This document shows positions 45,092 through 53,782 of a DNA stretch of 64,000 bases, piece after piece. The first letter of the stretch is position 1. Each line of letters starts with the position of its first letter. The notes under the pieces are model-generated. The model was not told the DNA's origin and made no database searches. It saw nothing but the letters and a program-made list of their open reading frames with translations. The stretch is from the NCBI RefSeq assembly GCF_030811835.1, contig NZ_JAUSRO010000016.1, positions 1-64,000 on the forward strand, given 5' to 3'. The stretch is from Variovorax ginsengisoli (GTDB taxonomy: Bacteria > Pseudomonadota > Gammaproteobacteria > Burkholderiales > Burkholderiaceae_C). The position numbers and the translations under genes are program-made.

Positions 45092-46041
45092 GGAGGAGGG
45101 CTTTTCAACGCTTGGCGGTGGGCGAGGATGTCCGCGACGTAGATGCCGGTGAGCACCAGGGCGAGCGCGGCCGCATGGTAGAGCGAAAGCTGTTTGCCAA
45201 GCACCAGCACGGCCAGCAAGGGCCCGAAGATGGGCACCAGGTTCAGGAACACGCCAGCGCGTGCCGGGCCGATCAGGCTGATCGCCTGGATGAAGCTCAG
45301 CTGCGAGATGAAGGACGGCAGCAAGCCGATGAAGACGATCAGCGCAACACCTTTGGCACTGGGCGCGACGAAGTCGCCGCGTGCGATCTCCACGGCCAGC
45401 AGGGGCAGCGACGCCAGACAGGCCACTGCCGCTGTGGCAGCGAAGAACACGATCGCTGGCACCGCAGGCCGCTGTCGCAAGCCCAGCGTGTAGAAGGTGT
45501 AGAGCAGGCAGGCGATGAGCATCCACACGTCGCCTATGTTCAGGCGCAAGCTGGCAAGCACCGCGAGTTCGCCCCGAGAGGCCACCACCACGATGCCGGC
45601 CATGGTCAGCAGCACGCCGACCACCTGCAGCCGTGTGATGCGCGTGCGAAAGAACACCAGGCTGCCCAGCAGGACCAGCGCGGGAATGGTCCCCTGGATG
45701 ATCGCCATGTTGATGGCCGTGGTGTGGTGGGCTGCCGCGTAGAACAGGGCATTGAAGCCCGTAAAGCCGAACGTGCCCATCAGCGCGAAAAAACGCCAGG
45801 CGGGCAGCGCTGCGCGCCAGTGCGCTGCGATCTCGCGTCGGGAAAAAACCGCCAGCGCGGCACAACACACGACCCAGCGCGCGCAGGTGAGCATCATGGG
45901 CGACACCTCACCCACGGCCAGCCGCGCCGCCACCGCATTGGCGCCCCAGGTGAGCGTGGTGAACACCAGCAGCAGGTAGGCCTGTGCATTGAACCAGCCG
46001 AAGAAGGAATTGAGGGGGTTGCCTGGAGAGCTGGCGCGCAT
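45088..46041 (-). CDS. EamA/DMT-family transporter
   Basis: A 317-aa inner-membrane protein with ten predicted helices arranged as two EamA repeats (for example LTWGANAVAARLAVGEVSP and the second repeat around FIGLLPSFISQLSFIQAISLIGPARAGVFLNLVPIFGPLLA). Members export amino acids or other metabolites; no residue shows which. It is translationally coupled to the FemAB-like gene by a GTGA overlap and is divergent from the PII gene. Confidence 0.9.
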   Translation of the reverse strand: MRASSPGNPLNSFFGWFNAQAYLLLVFTTLTWGANAVAARLAVGEVSPMMLTCARWVVCCAALAVFSRREIAAHWRAALPAWRFFALMGTFGFTGFNALFYAAAHHTTAINMAIIQGTIPALVLLGSLVFFRTRITRLQVVGVLLTMAGIVVVASRGELAVLASLRLNIGDVWMLIACLLYTFYTLGLRQRPAVPAIVFFAATAAVACLASLPLLAVEIARGDFVAPSAKGVALIVFIGLLPSFISQLSFIQAISLIGPARAGVFLNLVPIFGPLLAVLVLGKQLSLYHAAALALVLTGIYVADILAHRQALKSPPP

Positions 46042-46203
46042 CGTCTGGCGAGCGTAACAGCGCCTCGGTGTCCCCGTGGTGCGCGGGGCTGCGCGGGCCG
46101 ACCTTGTCGGCGAACGCCGATTTCGGGCCCAGCCTCGTGGCGACTGTCACAAATCGCGTTAATCTTGCGGTCACAGACCCGCAACTCCAGGAAGACCTAC
46201 GCT

Positions 46204-46542
46204 ATGAAGCAAATCACTGTCATCGTCAAACCCTTCAAGCTCGACGACGTGCGACAGGCGCTCGCCGAAGTCGGCGTCAGCGGCCTCACGGTGACCGAGG
46301 TCAAGGGCTTCGGGCGCCAGAAGGGGCACACCGAGCTCTACCGCGGCGCGGAGTACGTGGTCGACTTCCTGCCCAAGATGAAGATCGAGGTCGTGGTCAA
46401 CGAAGCCGATGTCGAACGCTGCGTCGAAGCGATCATCGCCTCGGCCCGCACCGGCAAGATCGGTGATGGCAAAATCTTCGTGACCGAGGTCGAACGCGTC
46501 GTGCGCATCCGCACTGGCGAGGAAGACGAAGCCGCTGTCTAG
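46204..46542 (+). CDS. glnB: Nitrogen regulatory protein P-II
   Basis: A 112-aa PII signal protein. The T-loop contains RGAEYVVDF with the uridylylated Tyr51; GFGRQKGHTELYRG and the C-terminal signature GKIGDGKIFVTEVERVVRIRTGE are complete. It signals 2-oxoglutarate, ATP/ADP and nitrogen status to GlnE, NtrB and other targets. GlnB and GlnK cannot be separated by sequence; the absence of an adjacent amtB suggests GlnB. It starts 162 bases after the divergent EamA gene and its stop overlaps the convergent LOG gene by four bases. Confidence 0.95.
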   Translation: MKQITVIVKPFKLDDVRQALAEVGVSGLTVTEVKGFGRQKGHTELYRGAEYVVDFLPKMKIEVVVNEADVERCVEAIIASARTGKIGDGKIFVTEVERVVRIRTGEEDEAAV

Positions 46543-47129
46543 ACGATGTCGGCGAGCCTGTCGCCGCGCGGGCGGCGGGCAGCTTCTTCGATCAGCGCCT
46601 TCAGCAGGTCCGGCGCCACCGTGCCGGTGCGCACGAGGTCCATCTGCCAGTCGTTCATGAGGCCGCTGCCCACGCTATGGGCCAGGAAGGCCAGCAGGCC
46701 GTCGTAGTAGCCTGCCACATTGAGGATGCCCACCGGCTTGTCGTGGTAGCCGAGCTGGCGCCAGGTCCACATCTCGAACAGTTCCTCAAAGGTCCCAATG
46801 CCGCCTGGAAGGGTCAGGAAGGCGTCGGCGCGTTCACCCATCAGGGCCTTGCGTTCGTGCATGGTGTCGACCACGCGCAGTTCGTCGCACAGCGTGTTGG
46901 CCACTTCCTTGTCGACCAGCGCCTGTGGAATGATCCCCACCACCCGGCCACCGGCCAGGCGCGTGGCATCGGCCACCGCGCCCATCAGGCCCGTGCGACC
47001 GCCGCCATAGACCAGTTGGCCGCCCTGTTCGCCGATCCACTGACCGACGGCGCGTGCGGACGCCATGAATTCGGGATGTTCGCCGGGACGCGACCCGCAA
47101 TAGACACAAATGGAAAAAGCTGGATTCAT
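46539..47129 (-). CDS. LOG-family nucleotide 5'-monophosphate phosphoribohydrolase
   Basis: A 196-aa TIGR00730/LOG family Rossmann-type protein. The active-site signatures are PGGIGTFEELFEMWTWRQLGYHDKP and the earlier YGGGRTGLMGAVADA. Such enzymes release free cytokinin bases or hydrolyse AMP-like nucleotides; in bacteria the physiological role is often nucleotide salvage. It converges with glnB. Length matches the family (about 190). Confidence 0.9.
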   Translation of the reverse strand: MNPAFSICVYCGSRPGEHPEFMASARAVGQWIGEQGGQLVYGGGRTGLMGAVADATRLAGGRVVGIIPQALVDKEVANTLCDELRVVDTMHERKALMGERADAFLTLPGGIGTFEELFEMWTWRQLGYHDKPVGILNVAGYYDGLLAFLAHSVGSGLMNDWQMDLVRTGTVAPDLLKALIEEAARRPRGDRLADIV

Positions 47130-47163
47130 GGCGTGATCATGCCGGGTTTATATGGCAGTTTTT

Positions 47164-47559
47164 TCAGGCGACGAAGCATTGCCAGAGCGCGCTCAGCCAG
47201 ATGCCGCTGGCCAGCAGCACCGACAGCAGCACGGCAGCGCTGCCCATGTCCTTGGCGCGTTTGGACAGATCGTGCCATTCGGGGCCGATGCGGTCGATGG
47301 CGGCTTCGACCGCCGTATTGAGCAACTCCACGATCATCACCAGCACGATGCTACCGGCCAGCAGGGCAGTCTCGACCCAATGGCGGCCGAGCCAGAATGC
47401 GGCGGGAATGAGAAAGACGGCAAGGATGGCTTCTTGCCGAAACGCCGGCTCGCCCCAGCCGGCGCGCAGGCCGTTGAGCGAAATGAGCGTGGCATGCCAG
47501 ACGCGCGAAAAGCCGCTGCGGCCCTTCTGTGGATTGACGAGGGGGTCGTGGAAGCTCAT
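47164..47559 (-). CDS. dgkA: Diacylglycerol kinase (prokaryotic DgkA)
   Basis: A 131-aa inner-membrane kinase with three transmembrane helices that phosphorylates diacylglycerol to phosphatidic acid. The family signature VELLNTAVEAAIDRIGPEWHDLSKRAKDMGSAAVL is split over helices 2-3 and includes the catalytic Glu and metal-binding Glu. The start MSFHDPLVNPQKGRSG overlaps the RDD gene stop by four bases. It is the last gene of the sigma-factor-led operon. Confidence 0.93.
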   Translation of the reverse strand: MSFHDPLVNPQKGRSGFSRVWHATLISLNGLRAGWGEPAFRQEAILAVFLIPAAFWLGRHWVETALLAGSIVLVMIVELLNTAVEAAIDRIGPEWHDLSKRAKDMGSAAVLLSVLLASGIWLSALWQCFVA

Positions 47560-48119
47560 CGGCTCATTGGAAGCGAAGTGATCAGGCGCGTGCCGCACCA
47601 GGCGTCGTGCCAGAACTGGCGCTGGGGATGAAAGCGCGCGAGCAGCGCCCACACGATGACCCAGCCGATGACGATCACTGTCGATTCGCCGCCGGACAGG
47701 TGGAAGGGCGCAATGACTGCCAGTGGCGGCAGAAACCAGACCCAGCTCGACACGTAGCGCAGCAGGGCCCGTGCCTGGGTGAGCGGCCGGCCGTTGCGGT
47801 CGACGACGCGCAGGCCCCAGGTCTTCATGGCGAGTGTCTGGCCCTTGGACCAGAAATACACGAAGTAGATGCCGAACACGACAAACAGGAAGGCTTGAAG
47901 AAGGTGGCGTCGCGCGTCCATGGCGTCGCGCATCTGTCCAAGGGTGCTGAACAGCCAGCCGGCGATGAACACGACGGCGAACATGAGCATGCCTTCATAC
48001 ATCCAGCAGGCCATGCGGCGCCACAAGCCGGGCGCGGGTGCCTTCATGTCGGCTATGGCGCCGGCAGGCGAGAGGGGTGATGACGCGGAAACCTCGGAGG
48101 AACTGGAAGCCATCGGCAC
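47556..48119 (-). CDS. RDD-family membrane protein
   Basis: A 187-aa protein with four predicted transmembrane helices and RDD-like motifs: LWRRMACWMYEGMLMF (with the Arg), LAMKTWGLRVVDRNGRPLTQARALLRYVSSW, and the C-terminal FWHDAWCGTRLI. RDD proteins are thought to be ion/proton antiporters or structural membrane proteins; function here is unknown. Starts at 48119 or 48113 are both possible. It follows the DUF3106 gene by 6 bases and overlaps dgkA by four. Confidence 0.85.
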   Translation of the reverse strand: MPMASSSSEVSASSPLSPAGAIADMKAPAPGLWRRMACWMYEGMLMFAVVFIAGWLFSTLGQMRDAMDARRHLLQAFLFVVFGIYFVYFWSKGQTLAMKTWGLRVVDRNGRPLTQARALLRYVSSWVWFLPPLAVIAPFHLSGGESTVIVIGWVIVWALLARFHPQRQFWHDAWCGTRLITSLPMSR

Positions 48120-48125
48120 CTTGGG

Positions 48126-48926
48126 TCAAGGCGCCTCGATCAGGGGCGCCGTCTGGACGCGCGCCGCGGGCGGCGCGGCCGCCGGAGGCGACGGCGCGGG
48201 CATTGTCGCAGCAACGGCGGGCACTTCGGCACTGGCCCCCGCCGGCGCCGTCGCTGGTGATGCCACCGAGAGGGCCGGAGTCTGCGGCATGGCCGCCGGG
48301 CTGGCTGCGGGCGGTGGTTGCAGCTGGATGCGGGGGCTGTGCAGGTTCTTGTTGGCGCCGGATGGCAGCGGTGCCAGCTTCTGCAAGGGGACCGGCCGGG
48401 CAACCACCGTGGCGCCATGGGTGCCGGTGTTGGCCCGCTCGGCCAGCTCGTGGCGTTGCGCTTCGGTGAGCGCCTGGTAAGACTCCCACTTGGCCTTGCG
48501 CTCGTCCAGCGGGACCTGCTTGACTTCGGCAAAGTTGAAGCGTGCCTGCGCGCGTTGCTGGTTGCTCAGGCGCGCCCACTCACTCATGCGGCTGCGCAGC
48601 GTGGCACGATCGGCGGCGGACATTTCGGCGTTGCTGCGGACCAACGCCAGCCATTTGCGTTTATGCCCCGGGTTGAGGGTGTCCCATTCGCCCGCCAGGG
48701 GCTGCAGAGCCTCCTGTTGCTTGGGTGTGAGTTCACGCCACAACGGTCGGGTGGCGGTGGCCTTTTCGGTGACGGCTGCTTTATCGGCCTTGTTGGCCGT
48801 TGCCGCCGATCCGACGGTCGCTATGCCGGACGCGGCCTTGTGCTGGGCATTTGCCGGCGAAGCCAACATGGTCGTACCGGCGATCAGCCATCCCAGGGCG
48901 CAGAACAGCATCTGTGTCTCGCGCAT
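48126..48926 (-). CDS. DUF3106 exported protein with Trp/LT-Q repeats
   Basis: A 266-aa protein with a signal peptide (LFCALGWLIAGTTMLASPANAQ). The core (about 60-165) is helical with regular motifs LTPKQQEALQPLAGEWDTL, KRKWLAL, RMSEWARLSNQQRAQAR and KWESYQALTEAQRHEL, recalling the LTxxQ repeats of CpxP/Spy-type periplasmic stress proteins, though that similarity is only my reading. The last 100 residues are Pro/Ala-rich and probably disordered. The ATG at 48926 gives the best signal peptide; an ATG at 49007 would add 27 residues. It is the third gene of the sigma-factor operon. Confidence 0.8.
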   Translation of the reverse strand: MRETQMLFCALGWLIAGTTMLASPANAQHKAASGIATVGSAATANKADKAAVTEKATATRPLWRELTPKQQEALQPLAGEWDTLNPGHKRKWLALVRSNAEMSAADRATLRSRMSEWARLSNQQRAQARFNFAEVKQVPLDERKAKWESYQALTEAQRHELAERANTGTHGATVVARPVPLQKLAPLPSGANKNLHSPRIQLQPPPAASPAAMPQTPALSVASPATAPAGASAEVPAVAATMPAPSPPAAAPPAARVQTAPLIEAP

Positions 48927-49024
48927 GCAACAAAAGCTCGTGGACAGACGTGAAAGCGGGTGCGAGCGCAGGGAGGCCCTGGCAGCCGGGACGGGGCGGG
49001 GCGACATGGCGGCGTGCGTGGCGT

Positions 49025-49450
49025 TCAACGTGGGGTTTCGGCTTCCGATTTCAGGAATTGGACGAAGCCCGGATCGGTGTAGGCAGCGGGCGGCAAATCG
49101 CCGGTCAGCAAGGCTGAATCCACATCGGCCACCTCGCTCGCGCGGTTGTCTTCCTGCACCACGCTGATGGCGACGAGACCCGCCACGAGGGCGACCAGTG
49201 GTACCACCGCGCCAATGCGTGTCCACCAGCCGCCACCGAGGGTGACGGTGTCATTGCTGACATGGGCGGTGACGGCAGGCCGCATCTGCGGCGCCATTTT
49301 CCGCTTGGCCAGTGCCTGGGCGCGTGCCACACGCAGGCGTTCGCCAATGTCGTGGGGCAGTTCGGCGTTGCCTTCGGACAGCCGCGCAGCCAAGCTGCGG
49401 CCGAACCGCGCTTCGAGCGCCGAACCGGAGTCAGAGTGCGATGTCTTCAT
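49025..49450 (-). CDS. DUF3619 single-pass membrane protein
   Basis: A 141-aa protein with a cytoplasmic N-terminal region containing the helical LEARFGRSLAARLSEGNAELPHDIGERLRVARAQAL, one transmembrane segment (about 76-98, IGAVVPLVALVAGLVAISVV) and a short acidic periplasmic tail. The layout is that of an anti-sigma factor, and it directly follows the sigma-factor gene with a four-base overlap, but no known anti-sigma motif is evident. Function is inferred from topology and position only. Confidence 0.78.
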   Translation of the reverse strand: MKTSHSDSGSALEARFGRSLAARLSEGNAELPHDIGERLRVARAQALAKRKMAPQMRPAVTAHVSNDTVTLGGGWWTRIGAVVPLVALVAGLVAISVVQEDNRASEVADVDSALLTGDLPPAAYTDPGFVQFLKSEAETPR

Positions 49451-50013
49451 AGCGATATTCCCTTGGCCTTGAGCGCTTTGCTGAGGGCGTGAACTGCGCG
49501 AGAGCAGTGCGTTTTGACGCTGCCTTCGGAGCAGCCCATTGCTGCAGCCGTTTCAGCTACATCCATTTCCTCCCAGTAACGCATCAGGAAAGCCTCTCGT
49601 TGACGTCCGGGCAGGGCGCTGATCTCTTCTTCGATTTCGTGGAACACCTGGGCGCGCCGGGTGGTGTCTTCGGCGCTTTCGGTTTCGCGGGAATCCGTTG
49701 GCGAGGCGTAGTTTTCCAGAAGGTCGAAGTCACCAGTGTCGTCTGGGGCCTCGAAATCGCTCAAATTGGAAAAAAGCGCGCGGCGCGTCTTCTGGCGGCG
49801 GAACCAGTCGAGCGTGCAGTTCGACAGGATCCGCTGGAACAGCATGGGCAACTCGTTGGCCGGTTTGTCGCCATAGTGTTCGGCCAGCTTCATCATGCTG
49901 TCCTGCACGATGTCGAGGGCCGCTTCTTCGTCCCGCACGTGATAAACCGACCGCTTGAAAGCACGGCGTTCAACGTTTTTCAGGAAATCCGACAGTTCTT
50001 TTTCAGTGGCCAA
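49447..50013 (-). CDS. ECF-type RNA polymerase sigma factor
   Basis: A 188-aa sigma-70 family protein with regions 2 and 4 only. Region 2 includes VRDEEAALDIVQDSMMKLAEHYGD and FQRILSNCTLDWFRRQKTRR; region 4 includes ISALPGRQREAFLMRYWEEMDVAETAAAMGCSEGSVKTHCSRAVHALSKAL. An acidic linker of about 45 residues (DFEAPDDTGDFDLLENYAS) separates them. It heads a five-gene operon (sigma, DUF3619, DUF3106, RDD, dgkA) with overlapping or near-overlapping junctions. Target promoters are unknown. Confidence 0.9.
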   Translation of the reverse strand: MATEKELSDFLKNVERRAFKRSVYHVRDEEAALDIVQDSMMKLAEHYGDKPANELPMLFQRILSNCTLDWFRRQKTRRALFSNLSDFEAPDDTGDFDLLENYASPTDSRETESAEDTTRRAQVFHEIEEEISALPGRQREAFLMRYWEEMDVAETAAAMGCSEGSVKTHCSRAVHALSKALKAKGISL

Positions 50014-50295
50014 GCAAGGAAACGCGTCGAGGCGTCAAAGTGGGTTTCTCTCTCGCTACAAACTTATTTTTTATGCGCGCGGATTATGCCTTGCGCTTCA
50101 GCGCCCATCGTCGGCAGGCGGTAGTGGCCCGGTGGTGTCATAATGCGCCTTGCAAGTCAAAAGGCAAACGGGTCACGGTCCGGCGGTACATCCTCATCCG
50201 CCCATGGCTTTGGCCTCAAGTCCCGACGCGGCTCCACAAGGGCTGGCAAGGGGCACCCAAGGTTTTTCGTTCCCGAAAAAACACAAAGGTTCATC
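50014..50295 (+). promoter_or_regulatory. Promoter/leader region between sigma-factor gene and ilvB
   Basis: This 282-base gap separates the divergent sigma-factor gene from ilvB. A CATAAT-like -10 candidate is seen near 50137 in GTGTCATAATGC. Just before ilvB, GTTTTTCG (50262-50269) can pair with CGAAAAAAC (50274-50282) in a small hairpin adjoining the weak SD AAAGG. I looked for a branched-chain-rich leader peptide like that before leuA and did not find one. Confidence 0.4.
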
Positions 50296-52074
50296 ATGGA
50301 AATCTCGAAGGCGGAACTCGCTTCCGCAGCCGCCGCGTCGGCGGGCAACCAATCCCAGGAACTCACGGGCGCTGAAGTGCTGGTCAAGGCACTGCAGGCC
50401 GAAGGCGTCAATTACGTCTGGGGCTATCCCGGTGGCGCCGTTCTGTATATCTACGACGCGTTCTACAAGCAGGACACCATTCAGCATGTGCTGGTGCGCC
50501 ACGAACAGGCCGCTGTGCACGCGGCCGACGGTTTTGCGCGCGCCACGGGCGAAGTGGGTGTGGCGCTGGTCACCTCCGGCCCCGGCCTGACCAACGCGGT
50601 CACCGGCATCGCAACGGCCTACATGGACTCGATCCCGATGGTGATCATCTCGGGCCAGGTGCCGACGGCGGCCATCGGGCTCGATGCGTTTCAGGAATGC
50701 GACACGGTCGGCATCACACGCCCCATTGTGAAGCACAACTTCCTCGTCAAGGATCCGAAAGACCTGGCGATGACGATGAAGAAGGCGTTCCACATCGCGC
50801 GCACCGGCCGTCCTGGCCCGGTCGTGGTCGACGTGCCGAAGGACGTGTCCTTCAAGAAAGTGACTTACACCGGCTATCCCGACAAGGTCGAGATGCGCTC
50901 GTACAACCCGGTGCGCAAGGGCCATGGCGGCCAGATCCGCAAGGCGCTGCAGTTGCTGCTCAACGCCAAGCGCCCCTATATCTACACCGGCGGCGGCGTG
51001 CTGCTGGGCAATGCGACGAACGAACTGCGCACGCTGGTCGACATGCTCGGCTATCCGGTCACCAACACGCTGATGGGCCTGGGCGCCTACCCGGCGAGCG
51101 ACCGCAAGTTCCTCGGCATGCTGGGCATGCACGGCACCATCGAGGCCAACAACGCGATGCAGAACTGCGACGTGCTGCTGGCCGTGGGTGCGCGTTTCGA
51201 CGACCGCGTGATCGGCAACGTCAAGCACTTCGCGCAGAACGAACGCAAGATCATCCATATCGACATCGACCCGTCGAGCATCTCCAAGCGCGTGAAGGTC
51301 GACATTCCGATCGTCGGCGACGTGAAGGACGTGCTGACTGAGCTGATCTCGATGATCCGCGAGGCCACGCAGAAGCCCGACGCGGGCGCGCTGGCCGACT
51401 GGTGGAAGACGATCGAAACCTGGCGCAGCAAGGACTGCCTCAAGTACGACCGCGGCAACCAGGACGTGATCAAGCCACAGTACGTGGTCGAGACGCTCTG
51501 GAACATGACCAAGGACGCCGACGCGTACATCACGTCGGACGTCGGCCAGCACCAGATGTGGGCCGCCCAGTACTACCGCTTCGACGAGCCGCGCCGCTGG
51601 ATCAATTCGGGTGGCCTGGGCACCATGGGCGTGGGCATTCCCTATGCCATGGGTATCAAGCTGGCCAAGCCGGAGTCGGAGGTGTTCACCATCACCGGCG
51701 AAGGCTCGGTGCAGATGTGCATCCAGGAGCTGTCGACCTGCCTGCAGTACAACACGCCGATCAAGATCTGCGCGCTCAACAACCGCTATCTCGGCATGGT
51801 GCGCCAGTGGCAGGAGATCGAATACTCCGGCCGCTACAGCCACAGCTACATGGACGCGCTGCCCAACTTCGTGAAGCTGGCCGAGGCCTATGGCCACGTC
51901 GGCATGCTGATCGAGCGTCCGCAGGACGTGGAGCCCGCGCTGCGCGAGGCGCGCAAGCTCAAGGACCGTACGGTTTTCATGGACTTCCGCACTGACCCGA
52001 CGGAGAACGTGTTCCCGATGGTCAAGGCCGGCATGGGCATCACCGAGATGCTGCTGGGTTCGGAAGACCTCTAG
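50296..52074 (+). CDS. ilvB: Acetolactate synthase large subunit
   Basis: A 592-aa thiamine-diphosphate enzyme catalysing the first common step of valine, leucine and isoleucine synthesis. The N-terminal domain has GYPGGAVLYIYDAFY and the catalytic Glu in VRHEQAAVHAADGFARATG; FAD-domain GVLLGNATNELRTL; the C-terminal ThDP motif GEGSVQMCIQELSTCLQYNTPIKICALNN with TSDVGQHQMWAAQYY. The ATG at 50296 follows AAAGG by six bases; longer reading upstream has no similarity. The regulatory subunit ilvH follows after 135 bases. ilvI would be an equally valid name. Confidence 0.95.
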   Translation: MEISKAELASAAAASAGNQSQELTGAEVLVKALQAEGVNYVWGYPGGAVLYIYDAFYKQDTIQHVLVRHEQAAVHAADGFARATGEVGVALVTSGPGLTNAVTGIATAYMDSIPMVIISGQVPTAAIGLDAFQECDTVGITRPIVKHNFLVKDPKDLAMTMKKAFHIARTGRPGPVVVDVPKDVSFKKVTYTGYPDKVEMRSYNPVRKGHGGQIRKALQLLLNAKRPYIYTGGGVLLGNATNELRTLVDMLGYPVTNTLMGLGAYPASDRKFLGMLGMHGTIEANNAMQNCDVLLAVGARFDDRVIGNVKHFAQNERKIIHIDIDPSSISKRVKVDIPIVGDVKDVLTELISMIREATQKPDAGALADWWKTIETWRSKDCLKYDRGNQDVIKPQYVVETLWNMTKDADAYITSDVGQHQMWAAQYYRFDEPRRWINSGGLGTMGVGIPYAMGIKLAKPESEVFTITGEGSVQMCIQELSTCLQYNTPIKICALNNRYLGMVRQWQEIEYSGRYSHSYMDALPNFVKLAEAYGHVGMLIERPQDVEPALREARKLKDRTVFMDFRTDPTENVFPMVKAGMGITEMLLGSEDL

Positions 52075-52097
52075 CGCGAGCGGCGGCGAAGCTACAA

Positions 52098-52179
52098 GTC
52101 CCCGTGTCCGAAGGACCGGGTTTCAACTTTTAATCGACAAATCTATTGTCCGTCGAGCCCGCGCATTACCGTGCGCGGG
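52098..52179 (+). ncRNA. Structured leader RNA upstream of ilvH (two hairpins)
   Basis: Between ilvB and ilvH two stable hairpins are visible: one around 52100-52120 (GTCC-GAA-GGAC inside outer CCC/GGG pairs), and an 8-bp stem CCCGCGCA (52158-52165) / TGCGCGGG (52172-52179) with a 6-base loop, ending 30 bases before the ilvH ATG. I recall a conserved ilvH RNA motif described in Betaproteobacteria in this position; identity with that motif is not verified here. Confidence 0.45.
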
Positions 52180-52209
52180 GGAGGGCGGCGAAAAGAGGAG
52201 TTCGCACAC

Positions 52210-52701
52210 ATGAAACACATCATTGCTGTCCTGCTGGAAAACGAGCCCGGCGCGCTGTCGCGCGTGGTGGGCTTGTTCTCGGCCCGTGGCTACAACATCG
52301 AATCCCTGACCGTGGCACCGACGGAGGACCCGAGCCTCTCGCGCATGACCATCGTGACGGCCGGTTCTGACGACGTGATCGAGCAGATCACCAAGCACCT
52401 GAACCGCCTGATCGAAGTGGTCAAGGTCGTCGACCTGACCGAGGGTGCCTACACCGAGCGCGAGCTCATGATGGTGAAGGTGCGCGCGGTCGGCAAGGAG
52501 CGCGAGGAGATGATGCGCATGGCGGAGATCTTCCGCGGCCGCATCATCGACGTGACCGACAAGAGCTACACCATCGAGCTCACCGGCGACCACGGCAAGA
52601 ACGATGCGTTCCTCGAGGCCATCGACCGCGCCGCGATTCTCGAAACCGTGCGTACCGGTGCCAGCGGCATCGGGCGCGGCGAGCGCATCCTGCGCGTCTA
52701 G
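52210..52701 (+). CDS. ilvH: Acetolactate synthase small (regulatory) subunit
   Basis: A 163-aa regulatory subunit with the N-terminal ACT domain KHIIAVLLENEPGALSRVVGLFSARGYNIESLTVAPTE (split over 1-38) that binds valine for feedback inhibition, and the C-terminal domain with RMAEIFRGRIIDVTDKSYTIELTG. The start is the ATG after GAAAAGAGGAG, a good SD. It lies between ilvB and ilvC in the same direction and is preceded by structured RNA. Confidence 0.95.
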   Translation: MKHIIAVLLENEPGALSRVVGLFSARGYNIESLTVAPTEDPSLSRMTIVTAGSDDVIEQITKHLNRLIEVVKVVDLTEGAYTERELMMVKVRAVGKEREEMMRMAEIFRGRIIDVTDKSYTIELTGDHGKNDAFLEAIDRAAILETVRTGASGIGRGERILRV

Positions 52702-52745
52702 TTTTTCAATTCAACACCCCCCAACGAGTCAACGAAGGAGCAATC

Positions 52746-53762
52746 ATGAAGGTTTACTACGACAAGGACACGGACCTGAGCCTGATCAAGGGCAAGACCG
52801 TCGCCATCATCGGTTATGGCTCGCAAGGCCATGCGCACGCACAGAATCTGAACGACAGCGGCGTGAAGGTCGTGGTCGGTCTGCGCAAGGGCGGCGCTTC
52901 GTGGCCGAAGGTCGAGAAGGCTGGCCTGAAGGTCGCTGAAGTGGCCGAGGCCGTGAAGGCCGCCGACGTCGTCATGATCCTGCTGCCCGACGAGCAGATC
53001 GCCAACGTCTACAAGAACGACGTGGCACCGAACATCAAGGAAGGCGCTTCGCTCGTCTTCGCGCACGGCTTCAACGTGCACTACGGCTTCGTGCAGCCGC
53101 GCGCCGACCTCGACGTCTGGATGGTCGCCCCCAAGGCGCCCGGCCATACCGTGCGCGGCACTTACACGCAAGGTGGTGGCGTGCCCCATCTCGTGGCCGT
53201 GCATCAGGACAAGTCGGGCAAGGCGCGTGACCTCGCCCTGAGCTACGCCGCAGCCAACGGTGGCGGCAAGGCCGGCATCATCGAGACCAACTTCCGCGAA
53301 GAGACCGAAACCGACCTGTTCGGCGAACAGGCCGTGCTGTGCGGTGGTGCGGTCGAACTGATCAAGGCCGGCTTCGAGACGCTGGTGGAAGCTGGCTACG
53401 CGCCTGAAATGGCGTATTTCGAATGCCTGCACGAACTCAAGCTGATCGTCGACCTGATCTATGAAGGCGGCATCGCCAACATGAACTACTCGATCTCGAA
53501 CAACGCCGAATACGGCGAGTACGTCACGGGCCCGCGCATCGTGACCGAAGAGACCAAGAAGGCCATGAAGCAAGTGCTCAAGGACATCCAGACCGGCGAG
53601 TACGCCAAGAGCTTCGTGCTGGAAAACGCTGCCGGCGCGCCTACGCTGATCAGCCGCCGCCGCCTGAACGCCGAGCACCAGATCGAGGTGGTCGGTGCGA
53701 AGCTGCGCCAGATGATGCCCTGGATCATGAAGAACAAGCTGGTCGACCAGACCAAGAACTGA
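52746..53762 (+). CDS. ilvC: Ketol-acid reductoisomerase (NADP+), class I
   Basis: A 338-aa class I enzyme converting acetolactate to dihydroxyisovalerate. The NADP motif is IIGYGSQGHAHAQNLNDSGV with GLRKGGASW after it; FAHGFNVHYG, MVAPKAPGHTVRGTY and the magnesium-binding ETDLFGEQAVLCGG and FECLHELKLIVDLIYEGG are complete. A strong SD (GAAGGAG) precedes the ATG. An intrinsic terminator follows. Confidence 0.96.
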   Translation: MKVYYDKDTDLSLIKGKTVAIIGYGSQGHAHAQNLNDSGVKVVVGLRKGGASWPKVEKAGLKVAEVAEAVKAADVVMILLPDEQIANVYKNDVAPNIKEGASLVFAHGFNVHYGFVQPRADLDVWMVAPKAPGHTVRGTYTQGGGVPHLVAVHQDKSGKARDLALSYAAANGGGKAGIIETNFREETETDLFGEQAVLCGGAVELIKAGFETLVEAGYAPEMAYFECLHELKLIVDLIYEGGIANMNYSISNNAEYGEYVTGPRIVTEETKKAMKQVLKDIQTGEYAKSFVLENAAGAPTLISRRRLNAEHQIEVVGAKLRQMMPWIMKNKLVDQTKN

Positions 53763-53782
53763 TCGCCTTCGCTGCGAACAGG

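Noticed and set aside
50014..50295. Leader peptide or attenuator before ilvB
   Set aside because: No short frame rich in Val, Leu or Ile codons and no strong terminator were found; only a small AT hairpin next to the start.
50194..51897. Long minus-strand open frame over ilvB
   Set aside because: Shadow of ilvB with no domain resemblance.
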